This document shows, in pieces, positions 55,265 to 64,000 of a stretch of 64,000 nucleotides of DNA. A model generated the notes under the pieces. The model had not been told where the DNA came from. It saw only the letters and a program-made list of their open reading frames with translations, and did not search any database. The stretch lies in NCBI GenBank assembly GCA_951802115.1, contig CATOPL010000007.1, forward strand, positions 62,001 to 126,000, given 5' to 3'. The translations under genes were made by a program, and so were the position numbers. Source of the DNA: an uncultured Lachnospiraceae bacterium. GTDB lineage: Bacteria; Bacillota; Clostridia; Lachnospirales; Lachnospiraceae. Each line of letters opens with the position of its first letter. The stretch's first letter is position 1.

Positions 55265-55558
55265 ATGGGATTTCAGGACAGCTTTAAAGCTCTGTCAGAC
55301 CCCACGCGTCGGGAAATTCTGCATCTGCTGCGAACAGGCCCCGCATCTGCCGGAGAACTTTTGAAACATTTTTCCATTACCGGTGCATCCCTTTCACATC
55401 ATCTGTCCGTTCTGAAATACGCCGGGCTGATCGATGATGAAAAAAAGGGGAAATATATTTTCTATACTCTGAATACAACTGTACTGGATGATATCCTGAA
55501 CTGGATGATGTCCCTGAAAGGGACCGAGAAAGGAGAATCCAACCATGAAAAACCGTAA
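55265..55558 (+). CDS. ArsR-type autorepressor, SdpR family
   Basis: A 97-residue winged-helix repressor: FKALSDPTRREILHLLRTGP, AGELLKHFSITGASLSHHLS and YIFYTLNTTVLDD. In Bacillus subtilis SdpR represses sdpRI and is held at the membrane when SdpI meets the SdpC toxin. The metal-binding cysteines of ArsR proper are absent. AAGAGAGGTACT precedes the ATG. Overlaps the next gene by 14 bases. Confidence 0.88.
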   Translation: MGFQDSFKALSDPTRREILHLLRTGPASAGELLKHFSITGASLSHHLSVLKYAGLIDDEKKGKYIFYTLNTTVLDDILNWMMSLKGTEKGESNHEKP

Positions 55559-56195
55559 GATGCGCATAATTACTTACCTGATTGCATTCGCAGGCATCCT
55601 GCTGGCAGCCGCACTCTATCCGCTGCTTCCTGAGCAGATTCCCACTCACTGGAACAGCGACGGAACCATCACCTACAGCGGCAAAGCCACGATATTTATC
55701 ACCTCCGGCATGGGAGTTTTGCTGGCGGTTCTTTTTGATATTCTCCCCAAGATTGATCCCCGCAGAAACAACTATCAGAAATTCGGCAGCTACTATGACC
55801 TGTTCTGTATTCTGATACAGATTTTCCTGCTGCTTGTAAACGGAATTACTTTGACAGAAGCGCTGCGGCCAGGCACTCTGTCCGTCCCCATGACCATCAT
55901 GCTGGGGATTGGCTTATTATTTCTGCTGACCGGAAATATGATGCCCAAATTTAAAAGCAATTTCTACATGGGCATTAAAACTCCATGGACGATCTCCAGC
56001 GAGGAAGTCTGGCGCAAGACACACCGCCTGGGCGGTAAATGTTTTGTTCTGGCAGGTATTTTCAATATCATCTGCGCATTTCTGCCTTCTACGACCGCAG
56101 TTTTTCACGGAACAATCATTGTCATTCTGATTACCTGCCTGATTCCATCAGTCATGTCCTTTATCTGGTGGAGACAGGAACAAAAAGGCAGTTAA
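55545..56195 (+). CDS. SdpI-family immunity-like membrane protein
   Basis: A 216-residue protein with six or so membrane segments. The N-terminal YPLLPEQIPTHWNSDG is the DUF1648 motif and MGIKTPWTISSEEVWRKTHR the SdpI-specific region. In B. subtilis SdpI gives immunity to the SdpC toxin and acts as a signal receptor. No sdpC-like gene is nearby. GAGAAAGGAGAATC precedes the ATG. Confidence 0.9.
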   Translation: MKNRKMRIITYLIAFAGILLAAALYPLLPEQIPTHWNSDGTITYSGKATIFITSGMGVLLAVLFDILPKIDPRRNNYQKFGSYYDLFCILIQIFLLLVNGITLTEALRPGTLSVPMTIMLGIGLLFLLTGNMMPKFKSNFYMGIKTPWTISSEEVWRKTHRLGGKCFVLAGIFNIICAFLPSTTAVFHGTIIVILITCLIPSVMSFIWWRQEQKGS

Positions 56196-57145
56196 ACGGC
56201 ATCCGACGTGTTTGAATCTGGATTCACGCTGACTCCGAATCTTTCCAGAATCCGCGGGATCATTTCTCTTGTAATCGGCAGAGAGAATCCCAGCGGATTT
56301 ATCATATATGCCTTCGCATCTTTTACCCAGAATTTGCTGATTTCCTGAAACGGCACCTGGATCGGCCGCAGATTCTTTTTACCCTGAGAGTATTTTTGGA
56401 ACTCCCACAAATCTGTAAATACCGGAAAAAAGACATCGCCGTTTTGATGCTTCAGATAAGGCAGCCGACATTGTTTCAAATCAATCTTCTGTTCCTTCTC
56501 CTGCCCTTCAGGCGGCAGTACGGCCAAAAACAGCCTGGATTTTATCAGATTGGAAGAAAATTCTTCATCCAGCGCCTGCAGATTTTTCATATCGACATAT
56601 TCTTTCTTTCTGCGCGCCTCCTGCATCAAATACAATCCGGTAAGCTGAAGCGTCGGCTGATACATCGTGTTTCCGTCCATCTTCTTTCTGAACTCTTCCG
56701 GAAGCAACTCTGCAAGCTCCAGCGACTGCTCATCTCTCCCTGCCGGTTTATAGCGCACCGCATTCACACCAATAAAAGGCAGCCAGCTCAACTGCTGCCG
56801 GACCTGATTCAAATACAGCCTGCGTTTCTCCCCGTCCGGCTGATCCGGCTTTACGGGAACCTGTACTTCCACCGTCTTCAGCTCCCGGACTACTACCCGA
56901 ATACCTTTTTCTCCCAGCTCTTTTTCAGCGGTTTCAGCCTCCTCTTTTTTCTGGTACAGACGGATCTGGTCGTTAAAGTTTTCCTCCTCGCATTCCACAA
57001 ACGGCATGTTGGTCAAAGGGGAATAAAGGATACACGCTTCCTTCAGATTATGAACCTCTGCAACTGTCTTCTCACCCGTCACTTTTGGATTTTCCTCTTT
57101 TTTCTCTTCCGGATAAACGTCCGGATTTTTGTTTTCTATCGGCAT
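56192..57145 (-). CDS. SseB-domain protein
   Basis: A 317-residue protein, probably cytosolic. After an acidic, low-complexity start (residues 1-30) there is a variable region and, from about residue 180, an SseB-type domain: FLAVLPPEGQ, LPYLKHQNGDVFFPVFTD and AYMINPLGFSLPITREMIPRI (in parts). SseB proteins were first described as enhanced serine sensitivity factors; their biochemical role is unclear. Its 3' end overlaps that of sdpI by four bases. Confidence 0.7.
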   Translation of the reverse strand: MPIENKNPDVYPEEKKEENPKVTGEKTVAEVHNLKEACILYSPLTNMPFVECEEENFNDQIRLYQKKEEAETAEKELGEKGIRVVVRELKTVEVQVPVKPDQPDGEKRRLYLNQVRQQLSWLPFIGVNAVRYKPAGRDEQSLELAELLPEEFRKKMDGNTMYQPTLQLTGLYLMQEARRKKEYVDMKNLQALDEEFSSNLIKSRLFLAVLPPEGQEKEQKIDLKQCRLPYLKHQNGDVFFPVFTDLWEFQKYSQGKKNLRPIQVPFQEISKFWVKDAKAYMINPLGFSLPITREMIPRILERFGVSVNPDSNTSDAV

Positions 57146-57182
57146 AACTTATCTCCTCCTGTCTGAAGCCCCGAGCATGTTT

Positions 57183-57524
57183 CTACTCATTGTAAACCAG
57201 CGCCATCATAACCAGCTCTTCATCTGAATCATTTTCAAATCCATGGCTCTGTCCGCACTCAATCAGACACACATCATCCGGTCCTACAGGAATCCGTTTC
57301 TTATCGTGATCGATAAATACCCCATGCCCGGAAATAACATAATACGGCTCTGTCTCCCCAATATGCTCATGATAGCCAATGCTGCTGTGCGGCTCCATTC
57401 TGACCAGCGCATACAGTCTGCCATGCCCGTTCAGTTCCTCCGGCTTCAGAATATGGTGCATTTCCAGTTTCCCGGCGCCGCCGCGAAGCCCATCCACTAC
57501 CTTAATCTCTGCTTTACGTACCAT
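57183..57524 (-). CDS. Single-domain cupin protein
   Basis: A 113-residue cupin. Motif 1 is SIGYHEHIGETEPYYVISG with metal-binding His/His/Glu, motif 2 is DVCLIECGQSHGFEN with the second histidine. Small cupins of this kind are often sugar isomerases or binding proteins; no substrate can be named. GAGGAG nine bases before the ATG at 57524 supports this start over the longer frame. Confidence 0.8.
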   Translation of the reverse strand: MVRKAEIKVVDGLRGGAGKLEMHHILKPEELNGHGRLYALVRMEPHSSIGYHEHIGETEPYYVISGHGVFIDHDKKRIPVGPDDVCLIECGQSHGFENDSDEELVMMALVYNE

Positions 57525-57578
57525 AATTTTCATCTCCTCAATTCTGCAGTCCTGTATCTGCGGTTTTGTCGCACTATC

Positions 57579-57607
57579 ATTATAATATGCTTCTTTCCCT
57601 AATTCAA
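57579..57607 (-). promoter_or_regulatory. Promoter of the cupin gene
   Basis: TTGAAT (57607-57602), 17 bp, TATAAT (57584-57579) on the minus strand, 55 bp before the start. This makes the longer in-frame start at 57611 impossible. Confidence 0.75.
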
Positions 57608-57720
57608 TCAAAATTTATGATGGTGTCCCGTGCTGAAATTACTTTTTGCCGGCTGTACAGCACACTTTGCAGGAGACTGGTTCCAATGAACGCGCCAGAC
57701 TGCAGAATATGGTCCGAAGA

Positions 57721-58635
57721 TCAGAGCGAACCATTCTCCTGAGATACAACCGCATGTTCCAGAAGCCAGTCTGCCCAGGCAGTATAATATTTCCCCAGCA
57801 CATGAGCATGATCCATTGTATATTCTTCCCCCAGGCTTCCGCTCTCATCATCAAAAAGCTCATTAATATCCAGATAAAACATCCTGCGTCCATCCGCCAT
57901 CTGTTCTATCGCCTGATTAAATCGATTAATATTTTCATTTGTATAAATCTGGGACTCTTCTGACTTTTTCCCGGTAATATGCAGATTCGCTTCCAGATAA
58001 ATCACAGCCTTCGGCTGCAGTTCCCTGATTTTGTCCAGCAGCTGTGTATACCTGGACACCGTGCGCGTAAAATCATATCCAAGTTCATTGATTCCAAGCA
58101 TCAGATAGATCTTTCCGAATTTTCGTTCCCGAAGCACGGCCTCCAGCTGCTTTTTTTCTCCGGACGTAACTGCAAATTCTTTTTCAAATATTTTGTAGAC
58201 ATTCATGCCGGAATCTGCCACAACCTCTGCGCTTCCCAGATTCCCGTATTCATGAAGACCGACTGTCCGGGAATCTCCAATAAACAAAGCATCGTCAAAA
58301 TAGGATGAATCCGCTGTGTAAAACACCTGCTCTCCCGCCATCTCTCCTTCCTGGTCAGGCACAGATTCCGAATCCTGTTTTTCCTCCGCAGACAAAAGAT
58401 GCAACTTCTTTTCGTCCATACTTTCTACTGCTGCAGATTCCATGATATCTGTTTCTGCCGTATGTTCCGCCTCTGCCTGTACCTGGTTAATCAATACCGG
58501 TACAGGCACATGCAGCGCAATCTGATTTCCTTCCTTCTGAATGATACCGGATACCCAGCCAGCCGCCCCCAGGATCATACTGGCTGCCAGAAACACCGTA
58601 AAAGAATATCTTTTTCTATTTCTTCTCTTCATCAT
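57721..58635 (-). CDS. SGNH/GDSL-type hydrolase, membrane-anchored
   Basis: A 304-residue protein with one N-terminal membrane helix (about residues 11-30), an acidic linker, and an SGNH domain from about residue 105. FIGDSRTVGLHEY holds the nucleophile serine, MLGINELGYD the asparagine block and YTMDHAHVLGKYY the aspartate/histidine pair. These enzymes add or remove acyl groups on surface glycans. It lies 23 bp downstream of the MBOAT gene, with which it should act. Confidence 0.85.
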   Translation of the reverse strand: MMKRRNRKRYSFTVFLAASMILGAAGWVSGIIQKEGNQIALHVPVPVLINQVQAEAEHTAETDIMESAAVESMDEKKLHLLSAEEKQDSESVPDQEGEMAGEQVFYTADSSYFDDALFIGDSRTVGLHEYGNLGSAEVVADSGMNVYKIFEKEFAVTSGEKKQLEAVLRERKFGKIYLMLGINELGYDFTRTVSRYTQLLDKIRELQPKAVIYLEANLHITGKKSEESQIYTNENINRFNQAIEQMADGRRMFYLDINELFDDESGSLGEEYTMDHAHVLGKYYTAWADWLLEHAVVSQENGSL

Positions 58636-58658
58636 TATTTTCCTCTTTAAGATGTATT

Positions 58659-60065
58659 TTAAAACTGGTAATACAGAAACGGATCATCCATCCCCAAATA
58701 CATACAGTACACACACCACCAGAACAGAACCAACAACCCGCATGTCGCAGGAAATGTATATTTTACAGATTCATAAAGCTTCCTGGGAATACCTGTGCAG
58801 CATACAAGAGCTGCGATCATGGAGCCCAGATATGCCGTACCATATTTCAGAAAATCTCCACGAAATACCGTTTCACCCGACAGACCGAAAAATGGAAACA
58901 GACGGCTTAAATATATTCCAATCTGCCCCACGTCCGTAACCGCAAATAACAGCCAGGACAGAGGAATCACTGCAAACATATAAAGGTGACCCAGCACCGG
59001 AACTTTATCAAAGAGTTTTAAAAGCCCGCATTTTTCCAGAAAGATAAGCGTAAAAAGAGATACTCCCCACAGCACAAAATTCCAGCCGGCTCCATGCCAC
59101 AGTCCGGTCAGCATCCAGACTATGAACAGATTCCTGTATGGATGACTTCGGTTTCCTCCCAGCGGAATGTAAACGTATTCCCGAAACCATCCTCCCAGCG
59201 TCATATGCCAGCGCCTCCAGAACTCCGTCATGGACCGTGACAGATATGGATTATGAAAATTATCCGGAAAATCAAATCCCATCATCCGGCCCAGCCCTTT
59301 TGCCATCAGAGAATAACCGTAGAAATCAAAATAAATCTGAAACGTATATGCCAGAATCCCCAGCCAGGCAAGCGGACAGGAAATGCTTTCATAACCTATC
59401 GCGCTGATCTGCGTCCAAAGACTACCCGTTCTGTTGGCAATCAGAACTTTCAATGAAAGTCCGATCGTAAACTCTCTCAGTCCATCCTCCAGATTTCGGA
59501 AAGAATGACTGCGTTCCTGAAGCTGATCCTGCACATGACTGTAAGTCACGATTGGCCCTGCAATAAGCTGTGGAAACATGCACAGATAAGTTCCCAGCGT
59601 CAGATAAGAACGCTCCGACGTTACCTTCTTTCTGTACACATCAATCAAATAAGAACTGATTTGAAATGTGTAGAAACTGATTCCGATCGGCAAAACCAGC
59701 CGTACGCAGGGGAAACTTATTCCCGCTCCCAGACTGTCAGACAACCGGTTCACATTTTCTGTCAGGAAACCCAGATATTTGAACACAAACAGACATCCCA
59801 GATTCCAGGAAAGACCGGCTGTCAGCCATATTCCCCTCTCTCTTCTGTTCCTGCATCTGTCTATCAGACGGGCCGCCATATAGTTAACCAAAATGGATAT
59901 CAACATCAGAACGAGATAAAATGGATGCTCTTTCACTCCATAATAATAAAATACCAGACTGGCTATAAAGACCACTGCATTTTTCCATGAAACCGGAGTC
60001 AAAAAATAGAGCAGCAAAAACGCAGGCAGAAAATAAAACAGAAATGTTAAACTGCTGAAAACCAT
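58659..60065 (-). CDS. MBOAT-family O-acyltransferase (AlgI/DltB-like)
   Basis: A 468-residue polytopic enzyme that passes acyl groups across the membrane to a surface polymer. LVLPIGISFYTFQ, EFWRRWHMTLGGWFREYVYI and the catalytic histidine in MLTGLWHGAGWNF are diagnostic. About ten to twelve helices. AAGGGATCTAC precedes the ATG. With the SGNH gene it forms the usual two-gene acylation module; no alginate or dlt genes are present, so the acceptor is unknown. Confidence 0.92.
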   Translation of the reverse strand: MVFSSLTFLFYFLPAFLLLYFLTPVSWKNAVVFIASLVFYYYGVKEHPFYLVLMLISILVNYMAARLIDRCRNRRERGIWLTAGLSWNLGCLFVFKYLGFLTENVNRLSDSLGAGISFPCVRLVLPIGISFYTFQISSYLIDVYRKKVTSERSYLTLGTYLCMFPQLIAGPIVTYSHVQDQLQERSHSFRNLEDGLREFTIGLSLKVLIANRTGSLWTQISAIGYESISCPLAWLGILAYTFQIYFDFYGYSLMAKGLGRMMGFDFPDNFHNPYLSRSMTEFWRRWHMTLGGWFREYVYIPLGGNRSHPYRNLFIVWMLTGLWHGAGWNFVLWGVSLFTLIFLEKCGLLKLFDKVPVLGHLYMFAVIPLSWLLFAVTDVGQIGIYLSRLFPFFGLSGETVFRGDFLKYGTAYLGSMIAALVCCTGIPRKLYESVKYTFPATCGLLVLFWWCVYCMYLGMDDPFLYYQF

Positions 60066-60270
60066 GTAGATCCCTTCTTGTTTCCTTTCTCATTTGAACT
60101 GATTTTATTATAGTTTTTTCATGCATCGAAACAGCATCATATCTGTTAAAAATATGTGACAATTTGTTTCATTTTCCGCCAGAATTATGTACTTTTGCGC
60201 CCGGCATACAAAAGCAGATACAAGGAAACTCTGAAATGTTCCAGGAAACCGCACACTTGCAGGAAGCAAT

Positions 60271-60371
60271 AAAAACAGCGGACTGTTATAAGCTGCCTCC
60301 GCCCCTGTGACCGGCAATGCCAATACCGATCACAGTGGGCAGACTGCACTTTACAACAGTCCGCTATTTTT
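60271..60371 (-). terminator. Terminator hairpin after the cohesin-like surface gene or a long inverted repeat
   Basis: On the minus strand AAAAATAGCGGACTGTTG (60371-60354) pairs with the segment at 60291-60271 (ATAACAGTCCGCTGTTTTT), enclosing a second hairpin with CACTGTGATCGG/CCGGTCACAGG. A T-run follows. It starts six bases after the stop codon. The rest of 60066-60270 holds only the weak promoter region of the MBOAT gene (TATAAT at about 60112-60107). Confidence 0.75.
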
Positions 60372-60376
60372 AATGA

Positions 60377-61450
60377 TTATTTTCTGATCTTTTTCCTTGT
60401 CTTAGGCTTTTTCTTTGCCTTCTCTGTACTTCTTGCTTTTTCTTCCTTCTTTTTCTGCTGGCGCCTGTATTCAAGCACCATCAAAAAGATTACCGCTCCT
60501 GACGCCAGAACTGCTGCGAGTATTACGGCGATCAGCAGGAAATCCGGCTGTTTTTCGTTTCCTTCAGCAATCACTTCCTCCACTGAAGGCGTTTCTTGCG
60601 GTTCCTGCTCTTCCTCTTCCGAAACCTCGTCTTCCAGTTTCCGGTCAGAAGAATCCGGTTCTGAATCCGGATCTTCCTCTGAAACCGCCACATAGCTGCT
60701 TCCCGTCCGGATTCTCACATTTCTGCGATTCTGCATCCGACTGTTGGGCGGCGGCTTTATATTTCCGGAACCGGCAGGAACAGAAGCGTTATCTGAAGCT
60801 GAGTTCCCTCCGCTGCTTCCGCCTGACGTATCCCCTGTATGATCGTCTTCTTCATCCTGATCATATCCCGGTTCTTCCACATCAGGCTCCTGCTCATCTT
60901 CTCCGGGCTCCTGTCCGTCCCCGCCTGGCTGCTCCTCACCGCCATTTCCGGGATCCGGTTTTTCTGTATTTCCGACGGATATCTTCTGTGCCGGAGATGC
61001 ATTGACCGACACCGGCTTTTGCATGTCAAAGGCATCATTGACAAAATCCACCCCGTCCTCCTTTACGCAGACGGTCGCTGCCGCAGAGCCTTCGCCGGCA
61101 TCCAGAACCACTTTTCCCAGGCTCAGCTCTTCACTGAGAGCAAAGCCTTCCTCCTTTTTTCCAGAGACATAAATATTCAATGTCCCTGTCTCTTTCTCAT
61201 AGCGATACTGTTTCACCGTACTGGAAATTCCAGGAGAGAACTCGAAAGAGATGCCGCCGTCTCCTTCTGTGATTTCAACGTCCAGGCTGACTCGCATAGA
61301 CACAACCTGATCAACCGAGGCTTTCGTCGAAACCTCCACCTTATTTTCTTCTGCAGTCAGAATCACATCCTGCTCCAGCGCACTGGACGGAATTCCCCAG
61401 CAGAAAAAACACAAGAGTAAAAATCCCATTCCCTGAATCAGCTTTTTCAT
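60377..61450 (-). CDS. Membrane-anchored surface protein with cohesin-like domain
   Basis: A 357-residue protein. A signal peptide (KKLIQGMGFLLLCFFCWGI) is followed by a beta-rich domain of about 110 residues whose pattern (MRVSLDVEITEGDGGISFEF, LSLGKVVLDAG) resembles cohesin folds. Then comes a long acidic Glu/Asp/Gly/Pro linker, a membrane helix (FLLIAVILAAVLASGAVIFL) and a strongly basic cytoplasmic tail. Its ATG overlaps the M60 peptidase stop (ATGA), so the two are made together. The cohesin assignment is pattern-based and uncertain. Confidence 0.65.
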   Translation of the reverse strand: MKKLIQGMGFLLLCFFCWGIPSSALEQDVILTAEENKVEVSTKASVDQVVSMRVSLDVEITEGDGGISFEFSPGISSTVKQYRYEKETGTLNIYVSGKKEEGFALSEELSLGKVVLDAGEGSAAATVCVKEDGVDFVNDAFDMQKPVSVNASPAQKISVGNTEKPDPGNGGEEQPGGDGQEPGEDEQEPDVEEPGYDQDEEDDHTGDTSGGSSGGNSASDNASVPAGSGNIKPPPNSRMQNRRNVRIRTGSSYVAVSEEDPDSEPDSSDRKLEDEVSEEEEQEPQETPSVEEVIAEGNEKQPDFLLIAVILAAVLASGAVIFLMVLEYRRQQKKKEEKARSTEKAKKKPKTRKKIRK

Positions 61451-64000
61451 CTTCTCTTCTCCATGCCCGAATCCAGCACAACTGTGCCCAGCGGATCCGG
61501 AACCTTTACAAAATCCGTATCGCTGACCAGCCGCTGGCCTTCGTTTGTCAGAGCATTGTCCACCCGGCAAAGTTCTGCTCTCACCTGTTTTGGAAGATCA
61601 TCCCTGCTGATTCCATCCTCCGGTTCAAACCAGTAGATCCATATGCCCTCCGAGACATCGCCAAGCAGCGCATCCTCATCTTTCAAAGGCGGCGCAAGAA
61701 TAATCTGATGTGCCGTCAGTGTACCTTCATCATCCGTTCCACCCACGATTTTTCCGTTTTCATCATAAAGCACTACCACATTATACGCCGGATTTCCTTT
61801 GTAAGTCCCGGTAAACAGAATCGATCCTGCCGGAATCTCATACTGTTTGCCTCCTTCAGCGTATGAATAAGCTTCTTTCAGCGTACCGATCCCCTGAGAA
61901 GAAAGCTCCACATTATCCCCGGAAGGTCCATACAGGCCAATCTCGGCCGCAGACAGAGACACTCCCTGCTGCCCGACTGCCGTAAGCTTCACATACGCTG
62001 TATCGTAAGTACAGATACGGTTATTCTTATCATGGAAATAAATTTTCGCAGTACCATTGTTCAGACTGAAATTTCCCGCAGCTGCTTCCTGATACTCACT
62101 TCCATCCTCGCTGACCTCGACTTTGTAAGCTCCGATTGCCGTACCTGACCCGCAGGTATAGCTCAATGCGGATACCTCCTCCATCTGATTCAGCTGCAGG
62201 ATAATATAAGGTTCTTCGCTCCCGCAAGAGCCGGTAAAGACCGTCGTATCGTCATTATCTATCAACCGGCTGACTGTGGATTCTCTGGTCGGTTCACACG
62301 GAAGTTCCTCTGTAGCATCCGGTATTTTATCTTCTGCCGATACCATATTTGTCACCGCCGTCCACGCGGTTTTATCAAGATATCCGCTTCCTCCGGCTTT
62401 CACAGAACCCGCCCGGTATACCCCGGAATAGTTCATGCATTTGTCTACCGCTTTTATTTCATAGCCGATCACATGATTGGCGGCAAACGACACCTGATCT
62501 GTAAAGGTACTCTCCTGTGTAAATCCGGCAATTTCCCGTCTTTCTTCTCCCCATTCGGTGAAGACCCGAATGATTTCATAGCCCTGAAGCATTGCCTCTG
62601 AAACCGAAGATTCTATGGAAAGCGTAATCTGTCCGTTTTCAGCAGGTTTCAGCTGTACGGAAGTCACCACATCTTTCCCGGAAATATTCTGTCCGTTTCC
62701 ATTTGTCATCTCATAGACGCGCGCCGTATCATCTACATAATAGATTGCACGTTCTTCTTTCGGGAACTGCCCCACATACTTGCTGGTAGCGCTGTCCGGC
62801 ACCATGCCCCATCTGGTAAAAAATTCCGTCAGATCGCGCTCCGCCGCCGCACTGGCAAGCCTCATCAGATTCTGATCCCGGTCGCCGTCGAGTGTCAGCG
62901 CCACATTCCCCGGAGAAGGTGCAGATGCGGCATTGCGCGCATAACTGTCTACCCGTGCAAAGAACAGGTTTTCCCTCGTCTCCTGCCAGGAATCATACAT
63001 CTTATAATTATAATCTCTGTCATATGCCAGATGAAGCTGCCAGTACATGCCAAGCTGCGTAAACACGTCACTGGCATATCCCACAGAACCGGAAGTGACC
63101 TTTTTAAACACTTTCGGATACTGAAAACGTACGGTATCATTTCTGTCCTTGGCCTGCGCCAGTACAGAATAATAATTATTGGTCACCTCCGCATGTGCAT
63201 AGGCAGACTGATTAATCTGATGGCCGATCTCGTGGGCAATTCCCCAGCCAAAATATCCGCCGCTTTGATACCTGCCATTTTCATCTGCACTGACAGGCGT
63301 GCCATTCATCAGACCAGGAACAGACCCCCACTCAATTCCTATATGATCCCCGGAAGCATACATAAATGCACCGGCAAACATCCTCATGTAACGGATGTTC
63401 AGATATCGGTAAGGAAGATGGTTACGACTGACCACAGTCTCCTCTGTTCCCTCTGCAAAAGAATCCGTCAGTCCTTTATGCTGATAGAACAGAAGAAGCA
63501 TCCGGTCCATCGCCTGAACTGTACTGCTCAGCCTGGAAACCTTGTCAGCTCCAAGCCCTGCCAGCACCTGTCCGGCAGGAACAGAAAGCATCATATAATC
63601 GGTCACAATGTCTGTCATATTTAAAATACAGGTCTTTTCATCATAGGCATATGTATTTACATTCTTGTTATCAGAAGACGTATGACTGTCCGCATGACCG
63701 TTTGGCATCCCTGACACATATGTCTGCAGCTCCTGTACATACTGTTCAATCCTTGCCGCGCGTTCTGCTTCTGATACCCGATATAGGTTCAGAACCGGAT
63801 ACGCTGTTCCGCCGCTCACACGGACTGCATACTGATCTTCCGGATTATTCCCCGTATACTGCACATACAGCGCTCCGCCTTTCTCCACATCCGTACTGGA
63901 GAATTTGGGCACCGTAATTACATTTCTGCCGATCTTCAGTCCTGCAATTCTTGACAGTCCGTCCGACTCTGCATACTGCTGTGTAAAAACGAGCTGCAGT
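61447..64000 (-). CDS. M60-family (mucinase-type) zinc metallopeptidase, 5' end cut by window
   Basis: Extracellular peptidase of the M60/enhancin family, members of which bind and cut mucin-type glycoproteins. The zinc motif HEIGHQINQSAYAHAEVTNN (HExxH plus downstream glutamate) is intact. Residues before it (GLKIGRNVITVPKFSS, YVQYTGNN) match the family N-terminal part. The later region contains an F5/8-type C discoidin-like domain (STVSRLIDNDDTTVFTGSC, YIILQLNQMEEVSALSY) likely to bind sugar. The frame stays open to position 64000, so the signal peptide is outside. No membrane anchor is seen at its C-terminus. Confidence 0.9.
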   Translation of the reverse strand, partial: LQLVFTQQYAESDGLSRIAGLKIGRNVITVPKFSSTDVEKGGALYVQYTGNNPEDQYAVRVSGGTAYPVLNLYRVSEAERAARIEQYVQELQTYVSGMPNGHADSHTSSDNKNVNTYAYDEKTCILNMTDIVTDYMMLSVPAGQVLAGLGADKVSRLSSTVQAMDRMLLLFYQHKGLTDSFAEGTEETVVSRNHLPYRYLNIRYMRMFAGAFMYASGDHIGIEWGSVPGLMNGTPVSADENGRYQSGGYFGWGIAHEIGHQINQSAYAHAEVTNNYYSVLAQAKDRNDTVRFQYPKVFKKVTSGSVGYASDVFTQLGMYWQLHLAYDRDYNYKMYDSWQETRENLFFARVDSYARNAASAPSPGNVALTLDGDRDQNLMRLASAAAERDLTEFFTRWGMVPDSATSKYVGQFPKEERAIYYVDDTARVYEMTNGNGQNISGKDVVTSVQLKPAENGQITLSIESSVSEAMLQGYEIIRVFTEWGEERREIAGFTQESTFTDQVSFAANHVIGYEIKAVDKCMNYSGVYRAGSVKAGGSGYLDKTAWTAVTNMVSAEDKIPDATEELPCEPTRESTVSRLIDNDDTTVFTGSCGSEEPYIILQLNQMEEVSALSYTCGSGTAIGAYKVEVSEDGSEYQEAAAGNFSLNNGTAKIYFHDKNNRICTYDTAYVKLTAVGQQGVSLSAAEIGLYGPSGDNVELSSQGIGTLKEAYSYAEGGKQYEIPAGSILFTGTYKGNPAYNVVVLYDENGKIVGGTDDEGTLTAHQIILAPPLKDEDALLGDVSEGIWIYWFEPEDGISRDDLPKQVRAELCRVDNALTNEGQRLVSDTDFVKVPDPLGTVVLDSGMEKRR

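Overview
The window looks like a chromosomal segment from a Gram-positive gut anaerobe, most likely a Lachnospiraceae (Clostridia) member. This rests on AGGAGG-type ribosome sites, TTGACA/TATAAT promoters, a leucine T-box leader, an rpsO-pnp pair, YesM/YesN-type sugar regulation, an M60 mucinase-like peptidase and a GDP-fucose operon. I see no rRNA, tRNA, CRISPR array, transposase or prophage gene. Gene density is high and most genes lie on the minus strand.

Region by region: 1-6122 holds branched-chain amino acid synthesis (partial leuA behind a T-box leader; ilvN-ilvC with promoter and terminator) and, between them, a polytopic membrane protein and an acyltransferase. 6129-13049 is one housekeeping operon read on the minus strand (DUF512 radical-SAM protein, der, plsY, gpsA, homocysteine methyltransferase-like protein, CotH-like kinase). 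13207-16517 is nth plus a zinc/manganese-type ABC importer. 16607-20860 has a YjfB-like small protein, a KdpDE-like two-component pair, a repeated intergenic element, a 48-residue membrane protein, a DUF218 protein and an MBL-fold hydrolase. 20994-26273 has a KdgK-like kinase, an RsmH paralogue, a divergent LysR/sodium:alanine symporter pair and a ferritin. 26593-30912 is a complete route from fructose-6-phosphate to GDP-L-fucose apart from phosphomannomutase (gmd, fcl, manC, manA). Divergent from it are an AraC regulator, a MerR-methyltransferase fusion, rfbB and rfbD. 35815-40686 has dgt and a YesN/YesM pair. 40884-49968 is a sugar ABC importer with two GH31 glycosidases and a LacI regulator. 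50174-54740 has pnp, rpsO, a P1-family peptidase and an ECF S component. 55265-60065 has an SdpR/SdpI pair, an SseB-like protein, a cupin and an SGNH/MBOAT acylation pair. 60377-64000 is a membrane-anchored, cohesin-like surface protein and a truncated M60 peptidase.

The most interesting signal is non-coding. Two roughly 300-360 bp copies of one element (18655-19017 minus; 48583-48885 plus) each sit immediately upstream of, and co-oriented with, a regulatory gene (a histidine kinase and a LacI repressor). Their stems differ in sequence yet remain paired through compensatory changes, so they are probably structured RNAs. A short piece of the same element precedes dgt, and an unrelated multi-hairpin element separates rfbB from rfbD. 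A second lead is the MerR-methyltransferase fusion, which is followed by a promoter with the 19-bp spacer and dyad typical of MerR-controlled promoters, ahead of the dTDP-rhamnose genes.
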